From: Artocarpus heterophyllus
Taxonomy: Eukaryota; Streptophyta; Magnoliopsida; Rosales; Moraceae
Direction of reading: 5' to 3'
DNA length: 64,000 bases
NCBI GenBank assembly: GCA_025403435.1
Contig: CM046351.1
Location: forward strand, 27,121,730 to 27,185,729
Shown here one piece after another: positions 11,455 through 23,245 of this stretch. The position numbers were made by a program, and so were the translations under genes. The notes under the pieces were generated by a model that had not been told where the DNA came from, did no database searches, and saw nothing but the letters and a program-made list of their open reading frames with translations. How positions within the stretch are numbered: the stretch's first letter is position 1; the number at the start of each line of letters is the position of its first letter.

Positions 11455-11818
11455 AAAGTCAAAAAAAAAAAATGATAACTCACCGATTGTTGTGGGTGTA
11501 ATGGTTAATGGTTGTCAGCCAAGGCTTGCCCATGCTCCCAACACAGGTTTGATTCTTGCTCAACTCACTTGTACCTAGTTTGATTCTTGCTCAACTCACT
11601 TGTACCTAGTTACCACGGGTATACCAGGGGACAGAGATTAAGTGTTGGACTCTGCACTGTGAACACTTGAGACTTTTGATGTCTTGTATGTGGAAACTTG
11701 ACGGATCCTTTATACTCCTCGGTGGTCCCTAGGACTGCCAGTAGTTTGCCGAATGTATGTGAGGACATGAGATGCACTACCTGATTCCTTTTATTTATTC
11801 AAAAAAAAGTCAAAAAAA
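11455..11818 (+). mobile_element. tRNA-derived SINE with 13-bp target-site duplication
   Basis: AAAGTCAAAAAAA occurs at 11455-11467 and 11806-11818 as a candidate target-site duplication. Between them is a pol III-like head with box A (TGGGTGTAATGGTTA, about 11493-11507) and box B (GGTTTGATTCTTG, 11546-11558). An unrelated body follows, and a T-rich/A-rich tail (11788-11808). A 31-base unit containing box B is tandemly duplicated (about 11548-11611). The A-rich duplication could partly be chance; the box spacing is what supports a SINE. Confidence 0.62.
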
Positions 11819-11975
11819 TATATTTACTACAATTATGTGGCATGTGTAGAGATGTAAAAGATGTCATTAATATTTAAACATAGGCATTGTTTTGGACATT
11901 TCTCATGAGTCATGCCAGTAATTTTAGAGACACTCCTCAATAGCACGATTTGAAAAAAAAAATACATTTTGCATT

Positions 11976-12239
11976 ATCCGTTTAATTTTTATATCAATCA
12001 ATATAAGTTAACATATTTGTGTCTTTTGTATGTGTTGAGGTGTTGAGATCCCCGACCGGAGCTTGGCAGGTACCTCAAACGTATTGCCGGGGAGGTAGCC
12101 TGGCGCGATCCGTTTAATTTTTATATCAATCAGTATAAGTTAACATATTTGTGTCTTTTGTATGTGTTGAGGTGTTGAGATCCCCGACCGGAGCTTGACG
12201 GGCACCTCAAACGTATTGCCGGGGAGGTAGCCTGATGCG
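11976..12239. repeat. 132-bp tandem duplication
   Basis: ATCCGTTTAATTTTTATATC starts at 11976 and again at 12108, and both copies run into the same GC-rich 'gagatccccgaccggagcttg' unit. The copies differ at only a few bases. The duplicated unit spans AT-rich flank plus the start of the GC-rich repeat. Confidence 0.85.
12031..12107 (-). repeat. GC-rich SINE-like unit, partial copy
   Basis: First, shortened copy of the GC-rich unit. It breaks off at 'ggcgcgat' where the tandem duplication joins. Confidence 0.6.
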
Positions 12240-12374
12240 ACCTCGAGTTAAGTCCCAGGGAGGTCGGGAGCCCTCAAGCGGATTTGCCTCCAGTAAAGGA
12301 GTGCGTCCCCTAGGAGTTGAACCCGTATCCTCTTGAATAAGAGGGTCTTAGGGTGTCCCCTGGGTACCAATCCA
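12157..12374 (-). mobile_element. GC-rich SINE-like unit, full copy
   Basis: On the minus strand it carries GGTACCCAGGGGACACCC (A-box-like region) and GATACGGGTTCAACTCCT (B box GGTTCAACTCC). A body follows and ends in GATCTCAACACCTCAACACA. This fits a tRNA-derived SINE, though a foldback DNA element is also possible. Confidence 0.5.
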
Positions 12375-12375
12375 T

Positions 12376-12480
12376 CCAATTGGAGGGATTAGTACCCAGG
12401 GGACACCCTAAGACCCTCTTATTCAAGAGGATACGGGTTCAACTCCTGAGGGATGCGCTTCTTCACTGGAGGCAAAACTT
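12376..12480 (+). mobile_element. Inverted, partial SINE-like unit
   Basis: Reverse-complement copy of the preceding unit joined at CCAATTGG (12374-12381). Together they form a near-perfect palindrome over at least 70 bases per arm. It breaks off near 12475. Confidence 0.55.
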
Positions 12481-12610
12481 CGAGCTACGTCCCTCTTTCG
12501 AGCAGGGACCTCTCGCCCACAATTCGTCGGAGGGAGCCACCACCCGAGCCGAGGTCTCTCCCCGAGCAGGGACCCACTAGGGGGTCGAGTCTCTCATCCG
12601 AACGCGCGTT

Positions 12611-12962
12611 TTATGTTGAGGTGTTGAGATCCCCGGCCAGAGCCTGGCAAGCACCTCGAATGTATTGCCGGGGAGGCAGCCCGACGCGATCCCGAGTTAA
12701 GTCCCAGGGAGGTCGGGAGCCCCCATGCAGATTTGCTCCAGTGAAGGAGCGCGTCCCCCAGGAGTTGAACCCGTATCCTCTTAAATAAGAGGGTCTTAGG
12801 GTGTCCCCTAGGTACCAATCCATCCAATTAGCGCTCCTTCACTGGAGGCAAATCCGCGTGGGGGCTCCCGACCTCCCTGAGACTTAACTCGGGGTCGCGC
12901 CGGGCTGCCTCCCCGACAATACGTTCAAGGTGCCCGCTAGGCTCCGACCAGAGATCTCAACA
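12611..12962. mobile_element. Hairpin of two opposed SINE-like units
   Basis: A full minus-strand unit (12611-12829) is followed directly by a shortened plus-strand unit (12829-12962). Arms of about 133 bases start TGTTGAGATC and end GATCTCAACA and pair with roughly 85-90% identity by eye, around a loop of about 78 bases. The GC content is far above the flanks. Confidence 0.6.
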
Positions 12963-12977
12963 GTATGTTTAAAAATT

Positions 12978-14376
12978 AAGTAAATAACTCCATTAGTCCC
13001 TAATCTTTATAAAAATATCCAATTTGATCATCAACCTTTTTTTATTTAATTGAGTCTAACCTTTCCAAAGAGGTGCGATTTGGTCCTTACCGTTAACGTT
13101 GATTGTTAAAAAATGTTTTGACCACTTATTAAAGGTATTTTAGTAAAATATCTAATATTTTAAAAAATAAAATTTAAACGTGAAAAACTAAAAAAAAGAG
13201 TAAAAAATATAAAATTAGATCAAATTCTTTTCCCAAAAAATCAGATCTAACTACCTATACAAATTTCTTAAAACAAATCAGCAAAATAGTAAAAAAAAAA
13301 AATAAAACAAAAATAAACCAAAAAAAAAACAAAACAAAATAACAAACCTTTATTGGAGGTTATCTTCTCCAAAATGAACCACCCCCCCCCCCCCCAAAAA
13401 AAAAAGAGAGAAAAAGACAAGACAAAATGGCCTGGGCTCCGGAGACGGAGCTTCGACGTGTGATAGTCTTTGGCAACGGCGATGGAGCTTGGTCGACGAG
13501 GTTGGGTGTAGAGGGGGAGCGGCGGGCTCATCAATCATGGAGCACGGAAGCTAATTTCCAACCTATGCACCACCTTGTCATATCTAGGAGCTTTTGGGGA
13601 GGGGCTAGGTGGGTGATGATTGGAGTGTCCTTCTTTGTGGGTGGTCAGGACTCTCTGGTTACTATTAGATTTTTTCTCTTTCCTTCCAAGAACTCTTACT
13701 TCCTCTCTCTCTCTCCCTTCTACCCTTTTGTTCTCTCTCTTCTTTGTTTAAGGCTAAAATTCCAAGATTGACGGCCGACAGTGTTGTTGTGTCGGTGATC
13801 AACAAAGATGGGACGAGAAGTGGGGCAGCCAATAGGGTTGGGTGCGATGAGAAGGTGACTACGATGGGGTTTTGCGATTTGTTTTTGTTTGGGTTTGTGA
13901 TTGTTTATACAAGTTTAGCATATTATTGATTTGCTTGATTTTGTTTACATAGGTTTGTGATTATTTGGATTTGTTTGATTTTGATGTGTAGTGATGAGGG
14001 AATATGGGGTTAAGAAGTAATGGACAAAGCTTTTGAAGCTTTTGAAATTGAGTTTACAATGTTTGGTTTAATTCGAGGAGTAAGAAGAAGCAGACAGATC
14101 TTTTTCTTTTTTTTTTCTTTTTCTGGTTGTTTGTCTTATTTCTATTTTTATATTTTTAATAAATTTGTGTTTTAATTTTTATGTTTTAATATATCAATTA
14201 TTTTGAAGGGTATGTTGGTAATTTCAATTAAAAATGATGTCTATAACTTCTTTCATCTAAAATTAACGGTTAGGTGATGCACCTTTTTGAAAAGGTTAAA
14301 CTCAGTTAAATAAAAAAGATTTGGGACTAAATTGCACATTTTTAAAAAGATTGAGAACCAACTAAACTATTTATCC
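12978..14376. mobile_element. Non-autonomous Mutator-like element with 9-bp duplication
   Basis: Inverted arms of about 115 bases (12978-13095 and 14265-14376) share phrases such as 'caattt(g/a)(g/a)tc', 'tttatttaa(t/c)tgag' and 'accgttaa'. TTAAAAATT flanks both ends (12969-12977 and 14377-14385). Long arms plus a 9-bp duplication fit Mutator-like elements. The interior has poly-A/poly-C runs and a GC-richer piece (13420-13600) with a spurious 114-codon frame. No transposase is present. Confidence 0.62.
13382..13395. repeat. C14 homopolymer followed by A10
   Basis: Fourteen consecutive C then ten A, within the Mutator-like element. Confidence 0.9.
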
Positions 14377-14385
14377 TTAAAAATT

Positions 14386-16673
14386 TTTATATATTCAATA
14401 TGGGATTTAAAAAATTAATATCCTTATTCAAATTTGTTTGGTCATTACTAGACCTTTTTTGTGTCTATTTGTCACAACATTTATTAAGCGTGCTCATGTA
14501 TAGACTCAGTGTTACAGTTTATACGTATAAAAAAGATTTTGTGTTTGTTTTCAGATTTTTAACACAAAATTATTGATCGTGTTGTGCTTGTCCGGATTGG
14601 TTTACTTTTGGAAAAATGGTCAACAAGGCCAAAAAGCCCCATAAAGTAAGACCTTATTATGAAATATTATCAGAGAAACTAATTTTGCTTCGATTGAGAG
14701 CATATGAAGAACAATTAAAGATATTACTTCAATCTCTGATCTCTCTATGCTTACCTTGCCTCAGCGTAGTAAGGATGGATGGAACGCTTTTATTGGATGT
14801 TGACCAATAGAAAGCATGGCAAAAAAAAGAAAAAAAAAGAAAAAGGAAAGATACATAAAACTTTACTTAAATCTTGAATTGAAATACATATGAGATCAAT
14901 AAATTTGGTATTGATTTGAATTTATGCAAAGATTTTTTGCAATCATAATTTTATTTATTAATCTAGTTTTGTTATATGCCCTAAAAAATAGTAGTAAAAG
15001 TATCAAAAGTTTTTTATCCATTTGACTATAAACCTGTTTGATATTAGTTGGTTTTAATCAACTTTTTAATTAGGAATAGTATAAGCTCTCACATGCTATA
15101 ATAAAAGCAAAAAAATTGCTATATTGTAAAGCTCTTATATGCTATGATAGTTACAGTTTTAAACAATAGTTCTAACCATCATGCAAAACACCTCATATGT
15201 TTTTCTTAAAAGTTCTTACCATAAAACCTTAGTTATATTAGGAGGACATATTTTTTGAACTCAAGGTACATTAGAATCACATAAGTAAAAATATTAAAAT
15301 ATATGAATAGTATATTACAAAAAAGTATGAGAAAATTATATGAAACCAAAAAAAAAAAAAAAAACTCATGTTCTAGAAAATTCTGCAATTTACTAAATCA
15401 CACATTTTTAAGTAAAATAGCACTAGATAATTTATATTTAATAATTCTATACTATTGAAAGTTTCATTGATTCAAAATATTAGTTTGCCCAAAACATTAT
15501 GGAAACGAATTATTTTGCCATGGACACCATTTTTTTTAGATGATATACTCCAAATTTTAAAGCAGTAATAAAGTAAAATAAAATAACTAAAAAGATTGAG
15601 AACTGGACTGAATGTAGTCAAATGTGAAATGGTGGAAGCCCTCTTTGGGACGCAAAACTGTGCTTCCGGTCTCGTAGAGCGGGGACCGTACACAAACCAA
15701 GGCCCACACATTATGACCTGTCATTTTCTTCGTTTACACCCCAATTTTTTTTTTATTTACTTTTCATTTTTCTAACGAGTTGCAATTTTTTTTTTCTTTA
15801 CCAGTAGGGGAATCGATCCCTTGCGATACGAGAGAGTCTAGATAGATCATTCTTTATCATGCCGTTATCATGTCATCATTATAGGTGGTATTGAGTTGTA
15901 AATATTATTTTCAAGGGTTAATTTTATCGACGCATCATAAGCATTTCTTGTTTGGCAACTTGAATACCAAATTTTTAATTTTGGTAAATAATATCTTAAT
16001 TATAAATTTTGTTGCAACTGTGATCAAATAGTTAACATACATCAATCAAAGTAGGAAAATTACCTAATGTTTTTTTCACAAATAAGGATTAACTTTTTGT
16101 TGGTGAACAAGTTAGAGTATGAACTTTTTAAAATGTTAGAATTTCAAACTTTAATTGTCGTCTATTAATTAACGTAAGTTATTTATTGAATTGCATCGTT
16201 AAGAATTATAAAATTTAGAATGTTAAATGTCAAAATTAAAAGTTTAACTTACAACATGTAAAAGACAATAAGCTTAGTATGTATGACTATAATTTACCCT
16301 GAAAATTACTCTCTTTTGTTTTTTTTTTTTTTTTTTTTTTTGGAGGGATTCTCAATTGCACATTCACACATGACAAGCCGCAGCTGGGTAATCAATCAAA
16401 CGAGAAAAAAGGGCAGCCCAAGAAGCATGAAAATAGAACAACAAAAATGGAGGATTTCTGATGCGATGCTTGGTGCAAAATTGTTACTCTGGCGTTTGTA
16501 TCCTCTTATTGACACGTGTCCTCTACCATATGAATCTACTTTTAGTAGGCATTAGTGACATTCACTTTATTCAGAACTAATATTTGCTGACAAATTTTGA
16601 TTTCATTTTTTTTTTCCATGAAATTCTTTACATGGTGATTGATACTGTTATTCAAATTTATATTTTTCATTTT
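14386..16673. other. Intergenic, AT-rich
   Basis: No gene seen. It contains one MITE family A copy (15033-15193) and homopolymer runs. At 15800-15830 there is GGGGAATCGATCCC, a palindrome-like B-box resemblance on the minus strand that is too weak to call a SINE. Confidence 0.6.
15033..15193. repeat. MITE family A, copy 2
   Basis: Ends 'cctgtttgatattag' and 'catgcaaaacacc'. The core has two 'taaagctcttatatgcta'-type half repeats typical of the family. Confidence 0.6.
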
Positions 16674-16683
16674 TATAATAAAA

Positions 16684-19453
16684 GGCTAATCTCATAAATA
16701 GTCCGTAAAGTTTACCTTCAATCTTATTTTAGTATTTAATGTTTAAAAAATTTATTTGATCCTTAGTCTATTATTTTGTTTTATTTTTATCCTTCTATCA
16801 GTTAGGTGTTAAATATTTAACGGAATACTTTTAAAATGTCCTACTTTGGTCCTTAGTCTACTACTTTATTTCACTTTTGGTTCCTAATATATTATTTTGT
16901 TTCAATTTAGTTCTTCTATTAGGAATGTATTATTTGGGATCAAAATTAATAAAAAAACTAAAATAAGAAGTTAAATACAACGATTTTGATTCATGTAACT
17001 AAAATAAAAATAATTTATTATATTGTTATTTAGAAGAGATTTAATTTAAAAAAAGTAAAGTTGAATATTTAATAATATATTATATTGCATGTGTATTTAG
17101 TAATTATAATGCTCAGAATTATTATTATTTAAGGTCAATTACAAAACTATACATCCTATTTTTAATTATTTTGCAATTTATCCCTCCGCGTTTATAAACC
17201 ATAAAAGTATTTTTTGAATTTGAAAAACTTGTTTTAATTTTATCCCTCGTAGACTTTTTTTTTTTTTTTTTTTTTTTACAGAATAAAATGGAGATATTAT
17301 AAATATAACCTTAATTAGACCAAATTTGTTTTTGAAATATATTTATCTTCTTTAGAATTTTCTTTTTAAAATATTCTACATTTAAAAAGCCATGAAACTT
17401 AAGGTTTTTTCTTTTTTGAAAAATATAATGTTTTGTTTTTAGATTTTTTATGTTTTTAAAACTATAAAATATTTTTCATAATTATTTAAGGATAGTTATG
17501 TTGTTTTGTCTAATTTTTTCCATTTATGGGGATGAAATTAAAATTAATTTTTTAAATTCAAATGATACATTTGTAGTTTTTAGAAATGAAAGAACAAATT
17601 GAGAAATAGTTAACACTAGAAGGTATAATTATGTAATTAACCCTATATGTAATGTATAGTTTGTCATTGAAAATGCGTGATTATCTAATGTTTATATGTT
17701 GATATCAAAAAATTCAACTTATCTTTTTTGGAATTAAAATTCATCTTACCAAGAATCGAATAAAATTGTTTTCTTTTTTATAATTACTAGTATAAGTATA
17801 TGCGATGTATGTATTAAGTTGTAATTGAAATTTTAATAATGTTGATCATGAGTAAAAGAATCAATAGAAGAAAATTTTTATTTTAAGATTCAAATCAAAA
17901 AGGAAAGTTGTACAAATAATTGAACAAGTACATTTCTATTTTTTTTGGGCTACGATATTCACTTTTTGGGTCTAACTACCAAGAGATTTATGAAATATAT
18001 AGTTTCGTTCCCTTATTTAATAAATTTTCTTTTTAGACAAAATATGGCACAAGTATAAAAGATAAAGTTTTATGAGGAACATACTAGTAAGAAAAATAAA
18101 TAGATCCATTTTTTTTTAGAAAAAGGAAACAAAGCTTGTACTAGTGATACAATTTTTTTCAAATATGTATTTTTTAATTTTTTTCAAAAATGTTTTTTTT
18201 TTAATTACCTTATCTTTTCAAAACACTCATATGTCATTATTATGTTAGATTTTCTTTAATCATATTGTAAACAATAATTGATCACAAGCAAAGAGATTAT
18301 TTTATTGAGAAAGTTGATATTGAAGTATAAGAGAGATCGATAAAGTTGTAATAGAAAGAAAATAAATAAGGAACTAAAAAGGAAAATGCATGTGAACATT
18401 GGGGTTAAGATTATGGTAGACAAATGAAGTCAAAAATGAAAAGAAAAAGGAGTAAAACATTGAAAAAGAAAGAAAGAGCAAGAAAAAAGTGAAACATTGA
18501 AGAAGTGAAAAAAAAAAAAAACGCAGCCTGTAAGAGATAATAGTAGACAAATAGAGTTTAAAGAAAAACGAAAAAAGAAAAATTGTAGATGGAGACTACA
18601 TGAAAACACCAAGTAGTAGGAAAAAAAAAAGTTCAAAAGAGAAAGAGAAAGCAAAAAGGATTAAGTTTCATTTGTCTATTTATTTCTATGACCAACGATC
18701 ATAGAGGACCCCTTGACGACTATAATATTTTCCTAAACCCTAGCGAAAGAAGCAAGTATCCAGAGTGACAAAGAAAGAATAAGATGTTTCTTTTGACATT
18801 GTTGAGAAAAAGATAATCCTCAAATATTCAATATGATTCCACAAGATCGAGTTTTGTTAAATACTAAAAAATTAAGAAAGGAGAAAAATAAAACACTAAT
18901 TTATAAGAGATAATAAAAGACAAATATTATTTTTTTGTAAAATAAAGAAAGATAAAAGCACTGCTAGGTGAAGTTAAAAAAGAGATTAAGATAAGAGATT
19001 ATAATTGAAAAACGTAGCAAAAAAAGAGAAAAAAAGATTAATTAAAAAAGAAAGGAAAAAAGAGAAAAGAAAAAAGAAAAAAAAGAGAGAAGCAGTTAAA
19101 ACTGTGCATTTTGGACTACCAAAAGATATGTAGTGATTCATATGCACTCTTTTAGTATATCCAAATACAAGCATCAAAATCTTTATATTTAATTTTTCAT
19201 TTTATTTTTGCAAATTTTAGTCTCTAATAACTCCTAATTATAATAAAAGGGACCTAAAGTGAAATAAAGTAATAGATTAAAAACTAAACTGGGACATTTA
19301 AAAAGTTTTCTGTTAAATATTTAATGTTTAGCTAACAGAAGGACCAAAACTGAAATAAAGTAATAGATTAGATACTAAAATAAGACTATTTGAATATTAT
19401 AGATTAAAGTGGTACTGTGGTTAAACCTCAGATGCCATTTGTAAAATCAACCC
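16684..19453. mobile_element. Mutator-like element with 250-bp inverted arms and 10-bp duplication
   Basis: GGCTAATCTCATAAATAG at the left and the reverse complement of the right end (GGGTTGATTTTACAAATGG) start inverted arms that match over about 250 bases (16684-16935 and 19200-19453). Each arm itself repeats a 'tctattactttatttca'-type phrase. The 10-mer TATAATAAAA lies immediately outside both ends (16674-16683 and 19454-19463). No transposase-like frame is visible. The interior is purine-rich on the plus strand (18350-19100) and contains a nested family B element. Confidence 0.72.
17132..17645. repeat. Nested inverted-repeat element (family B)
   Basis: The left end AAGGTCAATTACAAAACTAT and the reverse complement of the right end AGGGTTAATTACATAATTAT pair over more than 100 bases. 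It sits inside the larger Mutator-like element. No matching duplication was found at its edges. Confidence 0.55.
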
Positions 19454-20311
19454 TATAATAAAATAAGCTTTTTTATAGATCTGATGGAAACTCAATAATC
19501 ACAAACTTATCTAATGTTGGAAACAATAAAAAATCTGAACTTTTTTTAAAGGTTGCAGAAAATTCTTAACTAGTTACCTCTTAATTTTAATTTTTTTTTT
19601 TTTTTAAATTTCACCCCATTGTTCTTAGAGATATTTCTAATTCAATCAGCAATGATGAATTGATGTTACTATCTTGACGTTGATTATTGCTATTTTGTAC
19701 GAGCTAAACTGTGAGTAGAAGTAAATAGGAACAAAAATAGAAAAACAAAAAGCTAAATGAACCAATTTTTACTTACTAAATTTGGTTAGGATGCTTTTCT
19801 TTATTAAGGTGGAAGCCACTGCTATTAAACAAATCACTTTTTTGGTGAGATGCTATTAAATGTATCAGTTATCTACTTGGCTCGCACTCTAACAAAAAAA
19901 TGAAAAAAAATTTATGATTCAGACCTATTAGTACCAACAACATTGTCAAGTCAAATATGATATGAATAGAGAATGTAAAACTACAATGTATGATGTTTTA
20001 CAAGAATGGAACTAAAATGCAACAATTTTTTGTTATATTTAACAATATCGAAATTACGTTCTAATTATTATTATAATAATTTTACACTTTATGCTACAAA
20101 ATTACATAGCAATTATTATAATATTTTTTTAAATAAGATTATTATAATGATTTTATTGTTTGTTTCTTGTAACATATTTAATTTTTTAATTATGTTCCAA
20201 TACGAGTACTAAAATTATTCTATATGTCTAACAAAATCTAAGAAATTTATCAACAATAAAAGCCAAATTTCAACAAGGTTGCAAAACAATCTCATTTATG
20301 AATTTTTTGTT

Positions 20312-20334
20312 TATATATATATATATATATATAT
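20312..20334. repeat. (TA)n microsatellite
   Basis: Uninterrupted AT dinucleotide run, followed by TTTTATTTTA repeats. Confidence 0.9.
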
Positions 20335-20591
20335 TTTTTCAACAGTTAACATTTTATTTTATTTTATTTTATTTTTACCATTCAACCCAACAGGATTGAG
20401 TTTCGACCCTCCCATAAAAATGGGCACTAACTAGACGGATCTACCTTTGCGAGACACATGGGTCCAGCTCCAACTTTAACTCTGCTTGGACAGTCATAAA
20501 GTCCTAAGTAAATACGATTAAATATACTTTTAACGTCTTTGTACTTGATAGTGGTACAGTTTCATACAGTTGTAGGTTACCCTTCAAACTT

Positions 20592-20750
20592 AGCGTATTT
20601 GGCACGATGATTAAAAATATTAGTTAAAACTATAAAGTTATAGCATATGAAAATTTTATACTATAACAATTTTTTTACTTTTATTATAATATACGAAAGC
20701 TTTACACTGTTTTTAACTGAAAAGTTAGTTAAAATCAACTGGTGCTAGAT
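20592..20750. repeat. MITE family A, copy 3
   Basis: The core 'gaaaattttatactataacaa...gaaagctttacactgtttttaactgaa' matches the family. The terminal repeats are eroded. Confidence 0.6.
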
Positions 20751-21773
20751 AGATTTGATGTGGTTCGTCCTTCTTAAGGCCATTGTGCTAAGTTGTGACC
20801 TTCCCAAGGGTTTAATCAGGGACAGTGTACCAAAGCTACAAAGGTGCCATTGCACCTACTGTAATTAATTTGTAGCTTCTCACATGGAAACAGAATAACA
20901 TCAGGATAAAGGAGTCCTTTACTTTTGTTGGGTAATTCCAAACCATTTATATAGGGGAATCAAAAGCTATAGGTGAAATCTACAAGATTTTGGGTGATAT
21001 ATAGGATATAGACTCTATTATTAGAAGACCAAGATGTATGTTGGAAGTTAATACGAACTTTATTTATTTTTTATTTTGTATTTTTTTAGTTTTGGTGGAG
21101 GTGACATCGTCGGTTTTCAAAACTGGGAAATGGATCACCAACCTAAGAAGCATAAAATGGGTTTCCAAAAGAGCGTGGAAGACGAAGAATGGATTTAGAA
21201 CCACGACAACTGAGGAAAAAAAGGGTGAGGGACAACATTGGAGAAGAAAGTTCCTCAAAAAAAAAAAAAAAAAAACAAAAAAAACAAAAAAAACAAAACA
21301 TAGGACAGAAGAAGGTGTCCAAGTGATCATTAGATTCTTTACTTTTTCCTCCTCTTTTTTTTTTTTTTTCATAGAGGCTGTGCTAGAGTTTCTTCTTATT
21401 CTATTCTTCTTCTTCTTCTTTTTAAATTATATTGTTGAATATCAAATATAATTATTTAAAAAAAAACTTACGTGAAGCAAAAATGTTTGAGTTTTTAAAT
21501 GAAAAGAAGAAAAGATAAAATTCATGCTCATGGCCATTTTAGGGTTCATTGCTAACTTGCAAATATAAAGAATTAAAGAAGAATAGAAGGAGAGGAGCAC
21601 TGGCTAAGGAAAGCCGAAAAAGAAGGAAGGAGAGAGAGGTAGGGATGGCTAGGGTTTCAATCTTTAAAAATGGTAGAATAGGAGGGCAATGGAGAGTGAA
21701 GGAGAGGAAAAAAAAAGTTGTCAGATTAATCCAACGTCTCAAAAGTGTGAAACTAATGATTTAAAAATATTGG

Positions 21774-23245
21774 TGATAAGTGCATAATTTAATATTATTT
21801 TTAAATTGATTTCCTATATTTACTTGCTTATTCTTGATTAAATTATGTTTATTTTGCTATTTTGTATAGATATTTCAAGATAATGAGATGAAAAGTGGAT
21901 GAAAAATGAAGAATTTGAAGTATAAAATTGCATTTAAGCAATTTAGAAGTTAATCGACGGCCAAAGTAGAATTTTGGGAATTTAAGTGACAAAATCAGCA
22001 AATCGGGCTGATTTGAACTAAGCGTCCCTGAGAGAAGAGCCTCATAGCTGCACTAGAGCATATAAGTGCAGCACCCAAGCGAGCAAGGGACCGCGCGGCC
22101 ACACCAAGCAACCTATAGACGTGCAGCTGCGAGCATACTTTGGCGCCCCCATATGCGGAAGTCAAGATCCGAAGGCCAGCCGATGCAAAACCACGTAGCT
22201 GTGAAGGGGACATTGTGCTCCTGCAGGTTGCACCTGTTGTTTGTGTGAAGTTGATGTTTCGTACATGCCCACGAGCCAAAAGCTGCACCCATGTACTTCC
22301 CACCAATCTAAGCCTGAATTGGACTTAAATTGGACCTATTGTTGCCTCTTTTCATCCTAAAAACGAAAGACTCGCCTACTTAGAAACATAATTAAACATC
22401 ATTTTATCCCCTCATATTTCAACCACTTTTTGGAGAGAAAAGAGAGAGAGGCAAGAGGAGAATTTTTGTGGAAGTTCAAGAAGGATTGCTTGTGTGAAAA
22501 ATTCTTCTAGAGGGACAACAAGTTTTATTTCCTTCTTTCTTTTGAACTTTGGAATGATATTAATTTATTTTTCATTGTTTAATTTCATAATTATGTTAGC
22601 TTAATTTCTTTTTGGTTGACGGTGATGTCAAAGTCCTAGACTTGGAATTATAATTGAATGTTTTGATATTATTTTCCAATTTCTCAATAGAAATTGTTTA
22701 TGTTCTTCTAATTTAATTGCTTTTGATTATTTTCTTTTTTAAATTATGTGTGCAACCATTTATGCTTGAAAATTATCTATTGCTAGATTAGGAATTCTTG
22801 ATCCATAATTGTCTTGATTTCTAATTATTAGTAGCATACTGTGATTGATAATTGCGAGAGGTTCTTGTTAATTACGGTGAGGAACGTAACTTAGGTTGAA
22901 TAAGCCAAGCTTATGTGTTTGTTATCTAAATTAATCTATCTCTCTTATTTTAATGCTTCCTTTGAATTGAACTTAGAGAGCTTATTCTAGGTTATTTGCA
23001 GGAAACGGATTAAGTGAAGAGCTTTTGCTTAACGATTAAGTAAGGAGAGATTTGGATAGCAATACTTGTTGTTATCTATCATTAGTGGTTTTTATAGGAA
23101 ATTGGAGATAATATTATGTATTTATCATAATTCCATTGTCTAGTGGTCTAGATTGATCATTTAACCAGTTTTATCATCATTGTTTACAACTTTGTGACTT
23201 TTGCTTAAATTTATTTATTTACTTTTCTTGTTTTATTTAATTTTT
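21774..23245 (+). repeat. 5' LTR, truncated at its 3' end
   Basis: Starts TGATAAGTGCATAATTTAAT and aligns with the 3' LTR up to 'cttgttttatttaattttt' near 23245, where homology stops and gag sequence begins. It lacks the TATAAATA box present in the 3' LTR: the corresponding site (about 22368) reads AAAGACTCGCCTAC. Confidence 0.82.

Larger units (their letters stand above)
19464..21773. other. Intergenic, AT-rich
   Basis: No gene seen. It contains a (TA)n run (20312-20334), a MITE family A copy (20592-20750), A-rich tracts (21258-21300) and an AG-rich stretch (21560-21720). Low-complexity frames in it are not credible genes. Confidence 0.6.

Noticed and set aside
12353..12827. Open frames of 70-111 codons on both strands
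   Set aside because: They follow the inverted SINE-like units and encode mirror-related peptides; GC-rich repeat artefact.
13427..13771. 114-codon frame in the Mutator-like element
   Set aside because: No recognisable domain, low-complexity C-terminal half; at most a captured fragment, kept only as a question in the findings.
15790..15835. Possible minus-strand SINE box B (GGGATCGATTCCCC)
   Set aside because: No convincing box A, body, tail or duplication nearby.
20380..20480. B-box-like 'gattgagtttcgaccctccc' with GC-richer flank
   Set aside because: No second box or duplication identified; too weak for a SINE call.
21038..21451. 137-codon plus-strand frame and its antisense counterpart
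   Set aside because: Dominated by Lys/Phe runs from A and T tracts; no domain.
22066..22328. Frames of 60-103 codons in the 5' LTR of the Athila-like element
   Set aside because: LTR sequence; frames are not conserved in the matching 3' LTR.
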